A stretch of 64,000 bases of DNA from Thuidium tamariscinum. Lineage: Eukaryota; Streptophyta; Bryopsida; Hypnales; Thuidiaceae. Position numbers and translations under genes: made by a program. Numbering within the stretch: position 1 is the stretch's first letter; the number at the start of each line of letters is the position of its first letter. The notes under the pieces are model-generated. The model ran no database searches. It saw only the letters and a list, made by a program, of their open reading frames with translations, and was not told the DNA's origin. The DNA lies in NCBI GenBank assembly GCA_947034885.2, contig OX344751.2:4588001-4652000 (forward strand), written 5' to 3'. Of this stretch, positions 1-10,553 are shown piece after piece.

Positions 1-339
1 GGATCTGACAACAGCCAGTTGGGCTGGGCCCACCTTCGTAAGGAAGATTTAACGTCACGCGAACCCACCAGCAAAACGCAACAGGTGAATCCTCCCAATC
101 TAAGCATTCACATGTGAAGCAAGTAAAAGATTTTCAGGACTCTCCTGTGAATTAATTTGTTCACAGTGAAGGCAAATAAGGCATTTTTGACAGTGAGAAA
201 ATAATTCATAAAACCTTAAGTCTGTATGAAGAACCCTCACCCAATCCTTCCTGGTTGAAAAAAGAGCAGCCCCAAACTCATAAGAGGCCCATTCCAGTGA
301 CATAGTGTAAATGAACGAAGGATTCAGAGTCTCAGGGTT
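1..339. other. Left-edge flank of the piggyBac element, no gene recognised
   Basis: Only short chance reading frames are seen here. The longest is a minus-strand frame of 67 codons at 100-303 with no family signature I can name. Nothing supports a gene, RNA or repeat boundary before the TTAA at 340. Confidence 0.4.
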
Positions 340-378
340 TTAACCCCTAAACGTCGGCGGCGCCATTTTGTGGCCTTT

Positions 379-427
379 GGATGAAGAATATTTGCCGTGG
401 TCACCACGGAGGGACAGTTCTTCATCC
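379..427. repeat. Subterminal palindrome of the piggyBac element
   Basis: Ten-base perfect arms GGATGAAGAA (379-388) and TTCTTCATCC (418-427) enclose a second perfect palindrome, CCGTGGTCACCACGG (395-409). It sits about 40 bp inside the left end. piggyBac elements often carry internal inverted repeats near their tips that help the transposase bind, so this is a candidate binding structure. The function is inferred. Confidence 0.6.
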
Positions 428-990
428 GCCATTGAGGTAATGAGGTAGTACGCCAACTTGTGTATATGATGGTGGTGTCAGTGCAGTGATTCAGCGGTTT
501 CTGTATTTTTGAAAATTGAACCAGTGAGAAAAACGGGAAGGAACAAGCGGCCGATTGAAGGGAGTAGTGTGCCCGAATCTATGAGTTGGGTAACCTTGAA
601 ATATTTTTTTTCAAGCTCCAGGCTCTGACCATGAAAGAAATACTGGTTGACAAAGTTTTGTAGAACCTGCCCTGCTCTCAGACCTGTCAATGAAAGGGCA
701 GTTTGGGAGAGTATGTGAGCTTCACGAAAAGGTCGGCCCCGCTGACTTGCCGTGTATGCCAGAGCACAATCTTATAAAATAAGGACGAATTGAGGGGCCC
801 GCAAGGGCAAGGTGGCCTTCGTAATTACTGATCTTTTGCAGCTTGCAACCTTGCACTGAGAAATGGCGGCGTGAACTTGCAGTGCAAGCCCTGATCTTCG
901 TGTGGGAGGTTTGAAGATGCAATGGGCACAGAACGACGGTGAAAGCACAATTGAGAGTAGAGTGAGAAGAAGGAATTCTAACATTGAGCT

Positions 991-1452
991 ATGTCGAGAT
1001 ATAGTGCGAGAGAGAAATTCGATCATTTGCTTGAACCTACAACACATCCATCATGGTGTATCAAAGAGGCCTGCGCCATAGCGTCCGAATTGCTAATCAC
1101 ACACAATGCCACAAAGTGGCAGCTGCAATATATGATGGCCATGTTGGATGAGAAATATCTTCTGAGCTTGCCAAAATTAGAGGGCGATGACAGTGGTGAA
1201 TTCCAATTCGATCGCACAGCATCGAATCTGCGGTACCTGTGGTTGCGTTGGAGTGCTTTACTTCTAGGATGGAAACGATATAGACCTGTAGGGCAAAAAG
1301 GTGGTTTCTCTGTAGAATTGTTCACTACGTTGAGGGACCGCATCTTTCCGTTTCCAAAAATAGAGCATGGCGTCGATGAGGAACTTGAAGAGTCATGCGA
1401 GGCTGGGGAGAAGGCAGCAGGTGGCGGTGTCGGGTGTCCACAACCGACTTGA
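991..1452 (+). CDS. Unidentified ORF inside the piggyBac element (153 aa)
   Basis: An ATG-initiated frame of 153 codons in the 5' third of the transposon. The product starts MSRYSAREKF. It has a mixed, protein-like middle section with several Trp and Tyr residues (about residues 75-105) and an acidic, then Gly-rich, tail. I do not recognise a domain. It may be a 5' exon of the transposase transcript, a second element-encoded protein, captured host sequence, or chance. Its place between the terminal repeats and on the same strand as the transposase argues for an element-encoded product. Confidence 0.4.
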   Translation: MSRYSAREKFDHLLEPTTHPSWCIKEACAIASELLITHNATKWQLQYMMAMLDEKYLLSLPKLEGDDSGEFQFDRTASNLRYLWLRWSALLLGWKRYRPVGQKGGFSVELFTTLRDRIFPFPKIEHGVDEELEESCEAGEKAAGGGVGCPQPT

Positions 1453-1700
1453 ATCAGTGCACGGCGATATCGATCAATAGCGGTACATCATTGTTTACAA
1501 GAGGCGACGACAGTCGACTGGGTCGAAAGCGATGGAGCCTGCCCACGGAAGACCCGTCGATCCCAACAGCTCCAGCGCTGATGCAGACGTCGACCGGGCT
1601 CGGCATCGACATAGTGCAGGCGGAAGTTCAAGCGGAGGCGGGACATCGAATGCAAATGGGAGTGTGACTGCACACAGGTACGTCGACGGAGACATTCACG

Positions 1701-2231
1701 GTGCACGAACTCTCGTCGCACTTCGGCAGGCAGCATCGGAGTACGTCGCCCATCCTGACTTCGGAACATCCACTCAGGTCAGCAGCTCCTGAGACTGTTC
1801 ATGATCCTGTACATAGCCATCGTACCTTAGAAGTAGTGAAAGTACAGAGGCATCTACTTAGAGCGGAAATACAAGAGGGCTTTGTAGAGACGGAGGAATG
1901 GTTTGCAGCATACGTGATAAATGAACGAGTGGATCCTAGTACGAAATTTTTGTACCTACTTGTAAGATTTGATGATGGGGAGGAGCGTAAGATTTGTGCT
2001 GGATCTGCGTCAAGACCTGAGCGGCAACAACAAGGAAGAGCATCGACGAGGTGGCTAGCAGCAGCGGCGTTGTTCGGCACGTACAGCATGGGGACAATGG
2101 TGAAGACGTCGATGAACACGCCCACGCATCCTCAGGTGATGACTTCTTTAGCTCGGACTACAGCGACAGCTCGGGAAGGTCCACGCCAACAGAAGCGGAC
2201 ATCGATGGTGACAACACGGACGAAGGGCTGA
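1701..2231 (+). CDS. Tudor/Agenet-like reading frame in the piggyBac element
   Basis: A 176-codon frame in the same phase as the downstream transposase core. Around residues 60-100 it has the pattern W-x-x-A-x-V-I, then Y-L-L-V-R-F-D-D-G-E-E-R. This resembles the barrel strands of Tudor, Agenet or SGF29-type domains, which read methylated histone tails. From about 2020 a second frame (2051-2788) takes over with better-looking composition, so the real junction is probably an intron or a frame break near 2.0 kb. The domain call is a visual pattern match only. Confidence 0.35.
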   Translation: MHELSSHFGRQHRSTSPILTSEHPLRSAAPETVHDPVHSHRTLEVVKVQRHLLRAEIQEGFVETEEWFAAYVINERVDPSTKFLYLLVRFDDGEERKICAGSASRPERQQQGRASTRWLAAAALFGTYSMGTMVKTSMNTPTHPQVMTSLARTTATAREGPRQQKRTSMVTTRTKG

Positions 2232-2788
2232 AGAACGGAGAGGACTCTAATCGACAGGCAACTGAAGAGGACGACACGGACGACACGATGTCGGAGAACA
2301 CCTACGTCGCTGCCGGTCAGCCAAGAGCAATTCTCCGGTATGCCACCTCCGAATCAGTGGAAGTAAGACAGAAATGGAGAGTGCAGGACGAGCATGTCGC
2401 ATTTCATGAAGGAGGCCCTCCATTGACCAGTGGAAGGCGCCCTTCATCGAAGACTGCAGGTGGCCATCCCCCTGCAGAGGCTCATGCAACGGGTGGAAAG
2501 CGATCGTTGCCCGAGCGTGGGAAACGGAGATTGAATACCGGGAAAGGGCGGAATTCGAATTTGAACTTGCCGCCTTCTGATGGAGTGAATGCTGACCCCT
2601 GTGGACTCCATGACAACGACGGCAGCAGCTCTGACTCGTGGTACCAAGGTGCCCAGACTGCAGTCTCGCATCGAAGAAGACGAAGAGCAGCGACATCGCC
2701 GAGCACTGCACGACGCAAGTCAGAGCAACGGCAGAAAGAGGTGGACGTTGACGAAGCTCTACGTCGTCGCTTCGCTGAAGACCAGTAG
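2051..2788 (+). CDS. Acidic Ser/Asp-rich N-terminal region of the piggyBac transposase
   Basis: This frame is rich in Asp, Glu and Ser in its first 80 residues (for example DDFFSSDYSDSSG). It then turns basic, with an Arg/Lys cluster near residues 206-235. Many piggyBac transposases begin with a long acidic, low-complexity region followed by the conserved core, which fits its position just upstream. It lies in a different phase from the core frame that opens at 2589, so an intron or a frameshift must lie near 2.6-2.8 kb for the two to be one protein. Its first codon in the open frame is GTG; the first ATG is near 2288. Confidence 0.45.
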   Translation: MASSSGVVRHVQHGDNGEDVDEHAHASSGDDFFSSDYSDSSGRSTPTEADIDGDNTDEGLKNGEDSNRQATEEDDTDDTMSENTYVAAGQPRAILRYATSESVEVRQKWRVQDEHVAFHEGGPPLTSGRRPSSKTAGGHPPAEAHATGGKRSLPERGKRRLNTGKGRNSNLNLPPSDGVNADPCGLHDNDGSSSDSWYQGAQTAVSHRRRRRAATSPSTARRKSEQRQKEVDVDEALRRRFAEDQ

Positions 2789-4358
2789 CTTCCACATGTC
2801 CCGTTCTATAAAAATGCTGCATTGCCATTCACAAGACCAGAGCCAAGGTGCAGCCACCCATACGGCCGCCTACCTAGTGTCAAAGGCATTTTCCAAAAAT
2901 TCTAGTCTGAGAGAATGCATTGTCAGAGAGTCGAACTTGTATGCATCGGAAGTTATAAACAAGGACGGCAGAACTAGAGGAGGGCCTGATTGGATCCCTC
3001 TGGGTCTTGCTGAATTCAGGGCGTACTTGAGTATCACCTTGTTCATGGGCATCAAGCGTTTTCCCAACCGTCGATTGTATTGGTCACGTCAAGAAAGTCT
3101 GTACCATTGCAATGTCATCTCACGCATCCTCACGCGAGACCGATATGAACTAATCACGCGATGCTTGCATGTATCTATCGCAGCACCGGAAATGAGGGAT
3201 CGGCACAGTCCATCGTTTGACAAACTACACAAGGTGAGGTGGCTCGTGGATGACGTCTGCAAGAACTTCCAAGCCCTCTGGAGATCAAATCAGTAGGTCA
3301 CTGTAGACGAGAGCATGGTGATGTACAAAGGAAAATATTCTCCTATCAGGCAGTACATGCCGAAGAAGCCGGTCAGATTTGACTTGAAGGTCTGGGCAGC
3401 CTCTGACGCTTTGTCAAAATATGTTTGGAATTTTGAAATTTATTGTGGAAAGGTACGACATGTTCAGGAAGAGGACTCCAGTAGTGAAGACATCGACATC
3501 GATAGCGTCATGTAGACTGATTTCCCGGAGATTGAAGGCGCAGGTGCGGGATTGCAAGGTAGGCATGTAGTGAAGGAACTGCTGCAGTCCTTACAAGGGA
3601 AGGGCCACATAGTCACTGTCGATAACTTCTTCACGTACGTCCCTCTTTTTCTTGACTTACTGGACAGAGGTATTATGGCGACAGGAACTCTGAGAGCAAA
3701 TCGCAAGTATGTACCTCGTGCATTGTTTGCGAAGCGGGTCACCAAGAAAATGGACTATGGCTGGTCGGACTATCGCATGCATGTGGAGGGCAATATCTGC
3801 TGCTCCGTGTGGAAGGATAGGAACGCTGTTGTTCTGCTATCGACTCATGCCGCTCTAGTTCCAGCTGCAAGGTTGAAATCGTTTGTGCGTCGTCGGATCG
3901 ATGGAAAACGAAAGAAGGTGAAAACTACTCCCATGCATCTGCAATACACGCAAAACATGCGTGGAGTTGATACGTCTGACCAGCTTCGTGGGGTGTACTC
4001 CTGTTTGACATGCAGCCACAAATGGTGGCATCGATTGTTCATGTACCTTCTTGATACAAGCATTTGCAATGCCTGGATCATTCATAGCGATCTGAGCTTC
4101 AGGTTCATGGAAGAGCCGCTCACGCACTTGGCTTTCCAAATGGAGCTAGCGAAGCAATTCATCGCCAAGTGGGGTGGGCGCACTCAATCGTACTCCATAG
4201 TGGCTGCAACTGAAGCTTCCACCCACGGCACAAGAAGCATGGGGACAAAACGTGCAAAATGTTTTGTGTGTGGCAAGAGAACAAACCAAGCATGTCCTGC
4301 ATGTCAGAAATACATATGCAAAGGATCTTGCTACTGGGAGAGTCACTGGTCTTATTGA
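2589..4358 (+). pseudogene. piggyBac transposase core (DDE_Tnp_1_7), with two in-frame TAG codons
   Basis: One frame runs through this region and is cut by TAG at 3294-3296 and 3513-3515. The conserved core begins near 2790 with the family's 'SNLYA' block (about 2930-2945). The three expected catalytic aspartates are all present: in VTVDES (codon 3306-3308), in TVDNFFT (codon 3621-3623) and in GVDTSDQL (codon 3969-3971). These correspond to D268, D346 and D447 of insect piggyBac. The C-terminus has a cysteine-rich zinc-binding module (C-x2-C-x5-C-x2-C, then C, C and H; about 4258-4350), also typical of the family. The first TAG lies four codons before the first catalytic Asp. The intact motifs and few lesions point to fairly recent inactivation, or to stops skipped by splicing, which seems less likely. 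The enzyme would cut and paste the element at TTAA. Confidence 0.85.
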
Positions 4359-5402
4359 AGTGAAATGCGAGCAGGACATGAAGACGGCATTCTTTGCGAT
4401 GAAATTTGGCGCGGCCTGACTGCGAGTTTACAGAAGACCTTCATGAGGCAGGAGCCTTCTTGTCATGGCGTGAGCTTCATTTCGTAGGATCATTTCCCAT
4501 CACTCACACTTGATGCCGTTTGAAAGTGCCGGCAAAAATTTTTATTGCCACGATCTGTGCATGCGGCAATGATTGATGTCGATGCGGAGCACCATGAGCA
4601 GCGTACTTCAAACTGCGCAGGACACATTGCCGTGGGAAAGCGTCCGCCCTTCTATCTAGAAGACTGACGTGGCAGAGCGGGCTGCTGCGAGGTTCTGGCC
4701 GGGCACTACGTCTGCTTTTCAGGGCAGGTCACCAGTGACCGAATACCCAACCGGTGGTCAGACTTCTTCGCCTGCCCCACGGCATCAGATGCTTCGATTG
4801 CCCGTGCCCGTTCTGCCCGACCACATTTCTGAAGAATGTCGACTTCACAGCTCGAAGGATGCTCAATGAAGCGGAGCACGACGACGGGGATAGTGGAGGG
4901 GCGTCAGTACAAGCGCTGCTCAGTTTCTAGAAGCCGAAAAGAACATCAAGCAGAGTACCAGGAATTTTTGAAAACATTTTGAGTTTGTTTTTTTCCCCAA
5001 GAATTCTATGTCTCTCCCCTTGCAAGTACTGGATTTCTCATTTCACTTTCTTGCTTGCCAAGTTACTAGCGTCCATGTCATACTCTGTTCATTAGCTCAT
5101 GAAATCACTATCATGCTGCATTGTGCTAACCTCCTCAATTTCCTCCGATCGAATTTTTCACACCGCATCTGTGCTGCCCCCACTCCCATCCTGCCATAAA
5201 TCACACCACCACGCACCGTGTCCACTAGTAAAAATTCCTAGTTCTCAACACTGAGCTGCCGCACATCCTCAGCAAGAACGCTGCAGTCCTGAATTGCCGA
5301 TTCCATGGCCTGCCGATTTGTCATGATTCGTGAAAGATCAACCCACGGCTGTAGGCTCTCCTTCACTTTTGGACCAACGGTGACCAGTCCGGCAGTTCAA
5401 GG
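4359..5402. other. 3' non-coding part of the piggyBac element
   Basis: No convincing reading frame is seen. A short perfect palindrome, GGTCACCAGTGACC, lies at 4727-4740. The region carries the GC-richer composition of the element and ends at the inferred right terminus. Confidence 0.5.
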
Positions 5403-5406
5403 TTAA

Positions 5407-6610
5407 GGTTGAGGGGTTATAAAGAAGAAAATGCCAATGTATTCTTTGGAATTGGCACTTGAATTTGTGGCCAAAATTGTGCGTTCATGGTAGTTTCATA
5501 AAGGTGAAAATTAGTTAATGTAGTTGAAAGGAAATGTGATTCATTGATAGTTTTGTGCACATGAGCTGCAGGGATTGTAACAACGTTAGCTCTTGCGAGG
5601 ATGACTTTTGCAACTTTATGTGGTGGCACAAATATGGTGGCACTAAAGCAAATTCTATCATTTTTCATTCCGAAACTCACAAAGTGTGTCACTTCTCATT
5701 GAAAATGAACTATTGTCAATAGTGAAGTGGGCCCCTATTTCTGTTCTTTGTGACTACTTCCACTCACCCCATATTATGTTGCTATTTTAGGGAATGAAAA
5801 GTGATGGAGTTTGCAATTGTGCAGATAGTGAAACCAAAAATGCAATAATTTTTTATTCTTTGCCTTCAAAACCTAAGGTAAACTAGCCCATGACAGGCCA
5901 ACTTTCTAATGCAAACATCTACAAAACTATCCATTACAGTTTTGTATCAATCCATCGCAAAAAAATTCTAATTAATGAGGTTAGGACTTCATTAGGTAGG
6001 TTAATGGCCACCAACATCATGCCCAAAGTGGGGGGACTTTACAAATAACTCAATTGACTTCAAAAATTCATAACTAATTCCACAAAGCTCCAAAAAATAT
6101 GAAATGACTTGGGTTAGATGCCTATTCTAGCTGTCTTTCAAGGAAAATTCACTGAAAAATATTTCAAGATGTTTCACCTACCCTAAATTCAGTTCCAGCC
6201 ATTAGATGATTGGTTTATGGACCTCCTACCTTACTTCCTTGCTCTTAATCTGGATTTCAGACTGAATAAATTTCAAATAGGGGTGACGGGAACCGGTATG
6301 GACTTTGTTTCATTGGTGGAGACGTTCACCCGGTATTGAAGTCGGTACATAAGACCTGGCGCAGGTTCGCAAGTTCATCTTCCAATCCCATGTCCTTTAG
6401 CTCGCAAGTCGCAACCCGCAATTGGCACCATCTCGATGAGTCCCGAGTCCCGACGTTGCCATTCTAAGCTTTCAGAGCTCCTTTTGGCATTTCTGAATCC
6501 ATCTCACGGCAGACTTTCCTTCTCGTAGACTAACATTGAGCTCCACCTCGGTTTCCTGAACAGAGCAGGGGATGCAAGTCCTCAAGAGTTTTTGCTGATT
6601 GCCTTCTGAA
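5407..6610. other. Intergenic DNA and PPR gene upstream region
   Basis: An AT-rich flank with no supported gene. It contains one TA-flanked MITE (listed separately). The 370 bp before 6611 are more GC-rich and are likely promoter and 5' leader of the PPR gene. I see no clear TATA box. Confidence 0.4.
5993..6233. mobile_element. TA-flanked MITE, AGGTAGGRGG family, copy 1
   Basis: The right end reads GGACCTCCTACCT followed by TA (6232-6233). The left end is more decayed (TAGGTAGG at 5993). The interior carries the family core: a block matching GGTCCAAAAAATATGAAATGACTTGGGTT-like sequence and a CTTTCAAGGAAAATTCACTG block. The same core recurs at about 11.4, 34.3, 34.9, 37.1, 43.6, 44.4, 45.5 and 46.5 kb. 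The TA duplication suggests mobilisation by a Tc1/mariner-type transposase. Confidence 0.6.
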
Positions 6611-9600
6611 ATGGCCATGGCTGCTCTTTCGTGCACCGGCTTACCGATTCCTTCTTCATTGGCATCTTCGCATTTGGAATGCGCGAGCTCAGTCTCTAGC
6701 AGGGCTGCCGTGGAGCCGTGTGTTGGATGCCGGATTAGAGTTTGCTCGACATTCTGTTTTCCGGATTCGTGGTCTCCATTAGGGTTAGGTTTGAGTGATT
6801 TGAATCGGAGGAGGCTTAGGAGAGGCAGAAAGGAGGAGGATAGCAGTCGACGGTTTGATGTTGTCCAGGAAGGAGTGTTGAGAGTTTTGGAGAGAAACCC
6901 TAAACCCTGGACTAGCCCGTTTGGGGTTAGGTCATCATTCACTGTTGTTCAAGCTGCTTTGACGCCTGGGGAATTGGAGGGGGGGAATCGACTGACTTCG
7001 ATCAAGGACTACAATTCTGCGCTTTTGAGATGTGTTAGGTGTTCTATTTTCTGCCATTTCTGCATTTTGTTTTAGAATCGTCTTGCACGCCCCTTTTTAC
7101 AATATAAATTTCCTTACAATTACCAAAAGAAAAGTATGTCGAGGGTCAGGCAATCTGCAAGTTTCTATTGACGAGTGAGGGTTTGGCCAGGTATATCGTG
7201 CCTTCCCTTCTCCTCACCTCTTTTGGATAGGGATTCTGTTGAACATAGGAGGAGAATTTAAAACGAGCACATTTTGCATTGAACGTAGTTCCAATTATTG
7301 GAATGATCAAATTCCTGTTAGATATTGAATCGGGATTCAAACGTTCCAACGTATCCATCATTTGGACGCCAGATGCAAATGTTAATAAGGTTCAAAGTTC
7401 TATTGGTAGATGAAACATCGCTAACACAACCTCTAACGTTATTTTGATGTACATGGACCAATTGTCCAAGATAGTTTATTTTTGGAATTAAACTCAATTG
7501 AAGTGGGATTCTCCAACCTTGAATCGTTGTTTGCATTAGTGTATTTCTTAAGCTTTTGAAAATTCATTGAAATTGTAGTGCTGTGTGGTGTGGCAGAGAT
7601 GGACGCATGAGAGATGCAATGATAGTGTTTAAGCGCTTTCAAGGAGCTGGTTTGAGACCTGACGTAGTTTCGTATACAACGCTTATCCAGGGCTTTGGAA
7701 AGCTCAAATCGTATAAGAAAGTCACAGATGTGTTCACTCAAATGCAGCGCAACAGGTACTTCCTTACTGCATCCTCAAATGGGAATATATATCTGCATTT
7801 TTCAGCTTTTAATACCACCTACACTAGTCCCGTGTCGCAGAAATTCTTGCCTCTTTGAAGTTTATTGTCTCTTTAGATTTGGCATGTCTTAAAAGCAATA
7901 GGAGCATGCTAAGGCTCACCATTCCAATGTATGAATTTTCTTCTGTCTATTAGAATAATGACATGTGGTTATTGGTGAAAGTCGCATTCTAGGATTGTCA
8001 AATTTGATGTTTTTTTAATTTTCAATCAGTAATGATTGTACTGAAGATTATATTGAGGATTATAGAGACGATTGTACTGAGGATTAGATAAAAAGATAAA
8101 TATGAATTTTTTTAATTTGGGGTACCATAACAGCCGCTTGTTATGGTACCTGACTAGGAGTGTTACGGCGTTTCAAAACTTTCGTCCTTTTGAAATTTCC
8201 TGGGCTGCTGTACATGTAGAGTTTGCCGGTTGTCGTTCACGTTAAAAATTCACGTGCTCTGGTATTAGACACGATGGGTGTCCTCCTTCTCAGCAAGTGC
8301 ATCACTCTTTCTTGATTGTATGATTAATTGGTGGCATGCTTCTTGGGGCAGGTGTCAAGCAGATCTCAAGTTGTGTACAGTTTTGATAAGCACATTTGGG
8401 AACGGAGGACTGCCTGTTTTGGCAGAAAGTGCGATGCAGTATGCGAAAGCTCAAGGCTTGCAGCCTGATGCTATTGCTTATACTGCACTTGTCCATGCAT
8501 ATGCACAAGAATGCCTGTGGGAAGAAGCGGAGAGGGCCCTAAGGTGACCCTTACAGAGGAATACATCCTTCCCTGGAGTGTTTGGGCTTGTATTACTTTG
8601 ATGTTAACGAAGGTGCATGACTATATTGTAATTATCATCTGTTGCATCATGAGGCTCAAATTGACCAATTTCCACATTCATTTCTTTTATTATTCAATTG
8701 TATTTCATGATTATAACTTACACTTCCAGAATTGAGGAACTACCAAGATTTCGAACTGTGGATTGGAGCAATCCATCAATACTTTATTACTCCAATATGT
8801 AATTTCGAGCTCATTTCTCTTGTTTGTTAGTACTAGAAGAATCATTTGACTGAATTTTAATGGATTTTATTGTTGTTGTCCCAGAGATATGCTGGATGCG
8901 GGAATAGTGGATGACAGACCCTTCGCTGCTCTTGTGTCAGCGTATGGGAAGGCAGGCTCAAGGAACCAAGTTGATAGGGTTTTGGAAATCATGCAGTCTT
9001 CAGGGGTTGAGCCTGGCACAGTACTTTTTAATACTCTGATTAATATCTATAGTAAGGCCGAAGATCCTGAGAAAGCTCGTTCAGTGTTGCAGCTCATGCG
9101 AGCTAATGGTGAGTTCAATTTGTTTTTAAGCAGACGATTGTACCATTGGGGGGGTGCACTAAAAAGGGATGCTATGCATTTACATTTCGAAAGTGTTCAA
9201 CAGCAACCTCGAAGAATTTTTTATGACCCTGCTTTATGTGAAGTGCTTTCCAGTATGTATGGCTAGTAGACCTTAACTCTTGTCAACAGGAGCTGATTTT
9301 GAACCTTGCTCACTGTCTGCGGAACTTGAGATTGTCTGGTTCCTTTGTCGAACTTTAATTTGTTTGAGATGTAACTATTTCATCAACTCGCCGTGCACAG
9401 GTTGCCAGTGTGATGAGATCACGTATACATCTGTCATGGGAGCCTATACACGCACCAAGCAGCCCTTGCAGGCAGAAAGTATGATGGGGGAGATGAAACA
9501 GACGGGTATCCAGCCTGGTTCTGTGAGCTATGGAGTTCTCATTAATGGGTATTGTCAAGTTGGCCGTCTAGGAGATGCAGAAAGGATATTAAGGTAAGGA

Positions 9601-10553
9601 CCATTGGTTCTCATTGGACCTGAATTTCTTTGGAGGACGCTTATTGCTCATTGATATTATAGGAAGTGCTACCCCGGATGTTTGCTAGTCTCTATTGTGT
9701 AATATCTGTGATGTTTTTGCTCTGCAGGTCAATGCAAAATGCTAACTGCAAACCAACAGTGGAGATTTACAACATTATGATTAATGGTTATGCTTTTGCC
9801 AAGATGCGAAGTCAAGCTGAAAGGCTATTTCAGGCTTTACAAGACTCTGGGCTGCGACCTGACACAGTCACATTCAACACTCTCATTTCTATGTACATCA
9901 GATGTAGGAAACGAACACAGGTGGGTTACAAAATCCTTTGAATCTCTTCTACATGTACCTGATACTTTTAAGTCCTCAGATGATCTATTTGCTGTGGACG
10001 TCCGGCAGTGTCGTGATGCTTGTAACCATTGGTAGTTTGTAAGCTATTTGAATCTCTTTATGCAAGTGCTCATATATTTATGTGTGATTCATGGTTTGGG
10101 AAAGTTTGAGTGTGATAGTCAATGAGGTTTGTTGTCTAAGATTGAAAGGAACACAATTTTGGACATATCTCAAGATTGTGAAAGTTGAAACCCTAATCAC
10201 CTTCATCCGTCATCTACAAGCGGTGTACATTTAATTCCTCAATCTCTACCAAAGTTGGTGGAAAACAGGAGTAGGTCTGTAACGATTTTAGTATCATCTA
10301 CCGCAATATTTGATATCTATCATAGACTTTGATGGTGATTTGGTTCTTGCGTACTCGTAAGTTCTCTAAACTTATTTTTCTTTTTTGACCGCAGGCAGAG
10401 GAATGCTACATTCGTATGCAACAATTGGGCTGCAAACCAAACTCTGTCACGTTCAAGATACTACTGAAGGCATATACGGATAATAATAATTCAATTGACG
10501 CTGAGAGGATACGACTTGACATGCGGAAAGCAGGAATCAGCTTGGAAATCTGA
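6611..10553 (+). CDS. P-class pentatricopeptide repeat protein (7 exons, 515 aa)
   Basis: Exons: 6611-7038, 7597-7755, 8352-8543, 8885-9108, 9401-9593, 9728-9920, 10395-10553. Every junction is GT-AG and the phases agree. The first ~110 residues are Ser/Arg-rich without repeats and look like an organelle transit peptide. From about residue 138 the protein is a run of roughly ten 35-residue PPR motifs (for example the A/G-x-x-PDxVxYTxLIxGF pattern). There is no E, DYW or SMR tail; the protein ends shortly after the last motif. P-class PPR proteins bind organelle RNA and usually stabilise, process or help translate it. The RNA target cannot be read here. The ATG at 6611 is the first in frame; an ATG two codons later is also possible. 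Introns fall at nearly the same place in successive motif pairs. Organelle location is inferred from the N-terminus. Confidence 0.88.

Larger units (their letters stand above)
340..5406 (+). mobile_element. piggyBac-superfamily DNA transposon, large coding copy
   Basis: A TTAA at 340-343 opens the terminus TTAACCCCTAAACGTCGG. A TTAA at 5403-5406 closes it with the inverted end TTAACCTTGAACTGCCGG. The two 18-bp ends agree at TTAACC and in the CGG-ended block at positions 14-18, and weaker similarity continues inward (CCATTTTGTGGCC against TCACCGTTGGTCC). Duplication of TTAA is the hallmark of piggyBac integration. Between the ends lies a transposase region of the DDE_Tnp_1_7 type (about 2.6-4.36 kb), several upstream reading frames (about 1-2.8 kb) and roughly 1 kb of non-coding 3' DNA. 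The interior is more GC-rich than the DNA to its right. The right end is less certain than the left because its outer bases have drifted. Two in-frame TAG codons in the transposase suggest a copy that is no longer active. Confidence 0.78.

Noticed and set aside
5407-5420. Alternative right end of the piggyBac element at GAGGGGTTATAA
   Set aside because: It looks like AGGGGTTAA, but the TTAA is broken and the GCCGG block would be at the wrong distance. The TTAA at 5403-5406 keeps the 18-base spacing seen in other family ends.
9290-9400. Extra PPR exon between 9109 and 9400
   Set aside because: The frame is open, but joining 9108 directly to 9401 gives a regular 35-residue PPR motif, whereas including it inserts unrelated residues.
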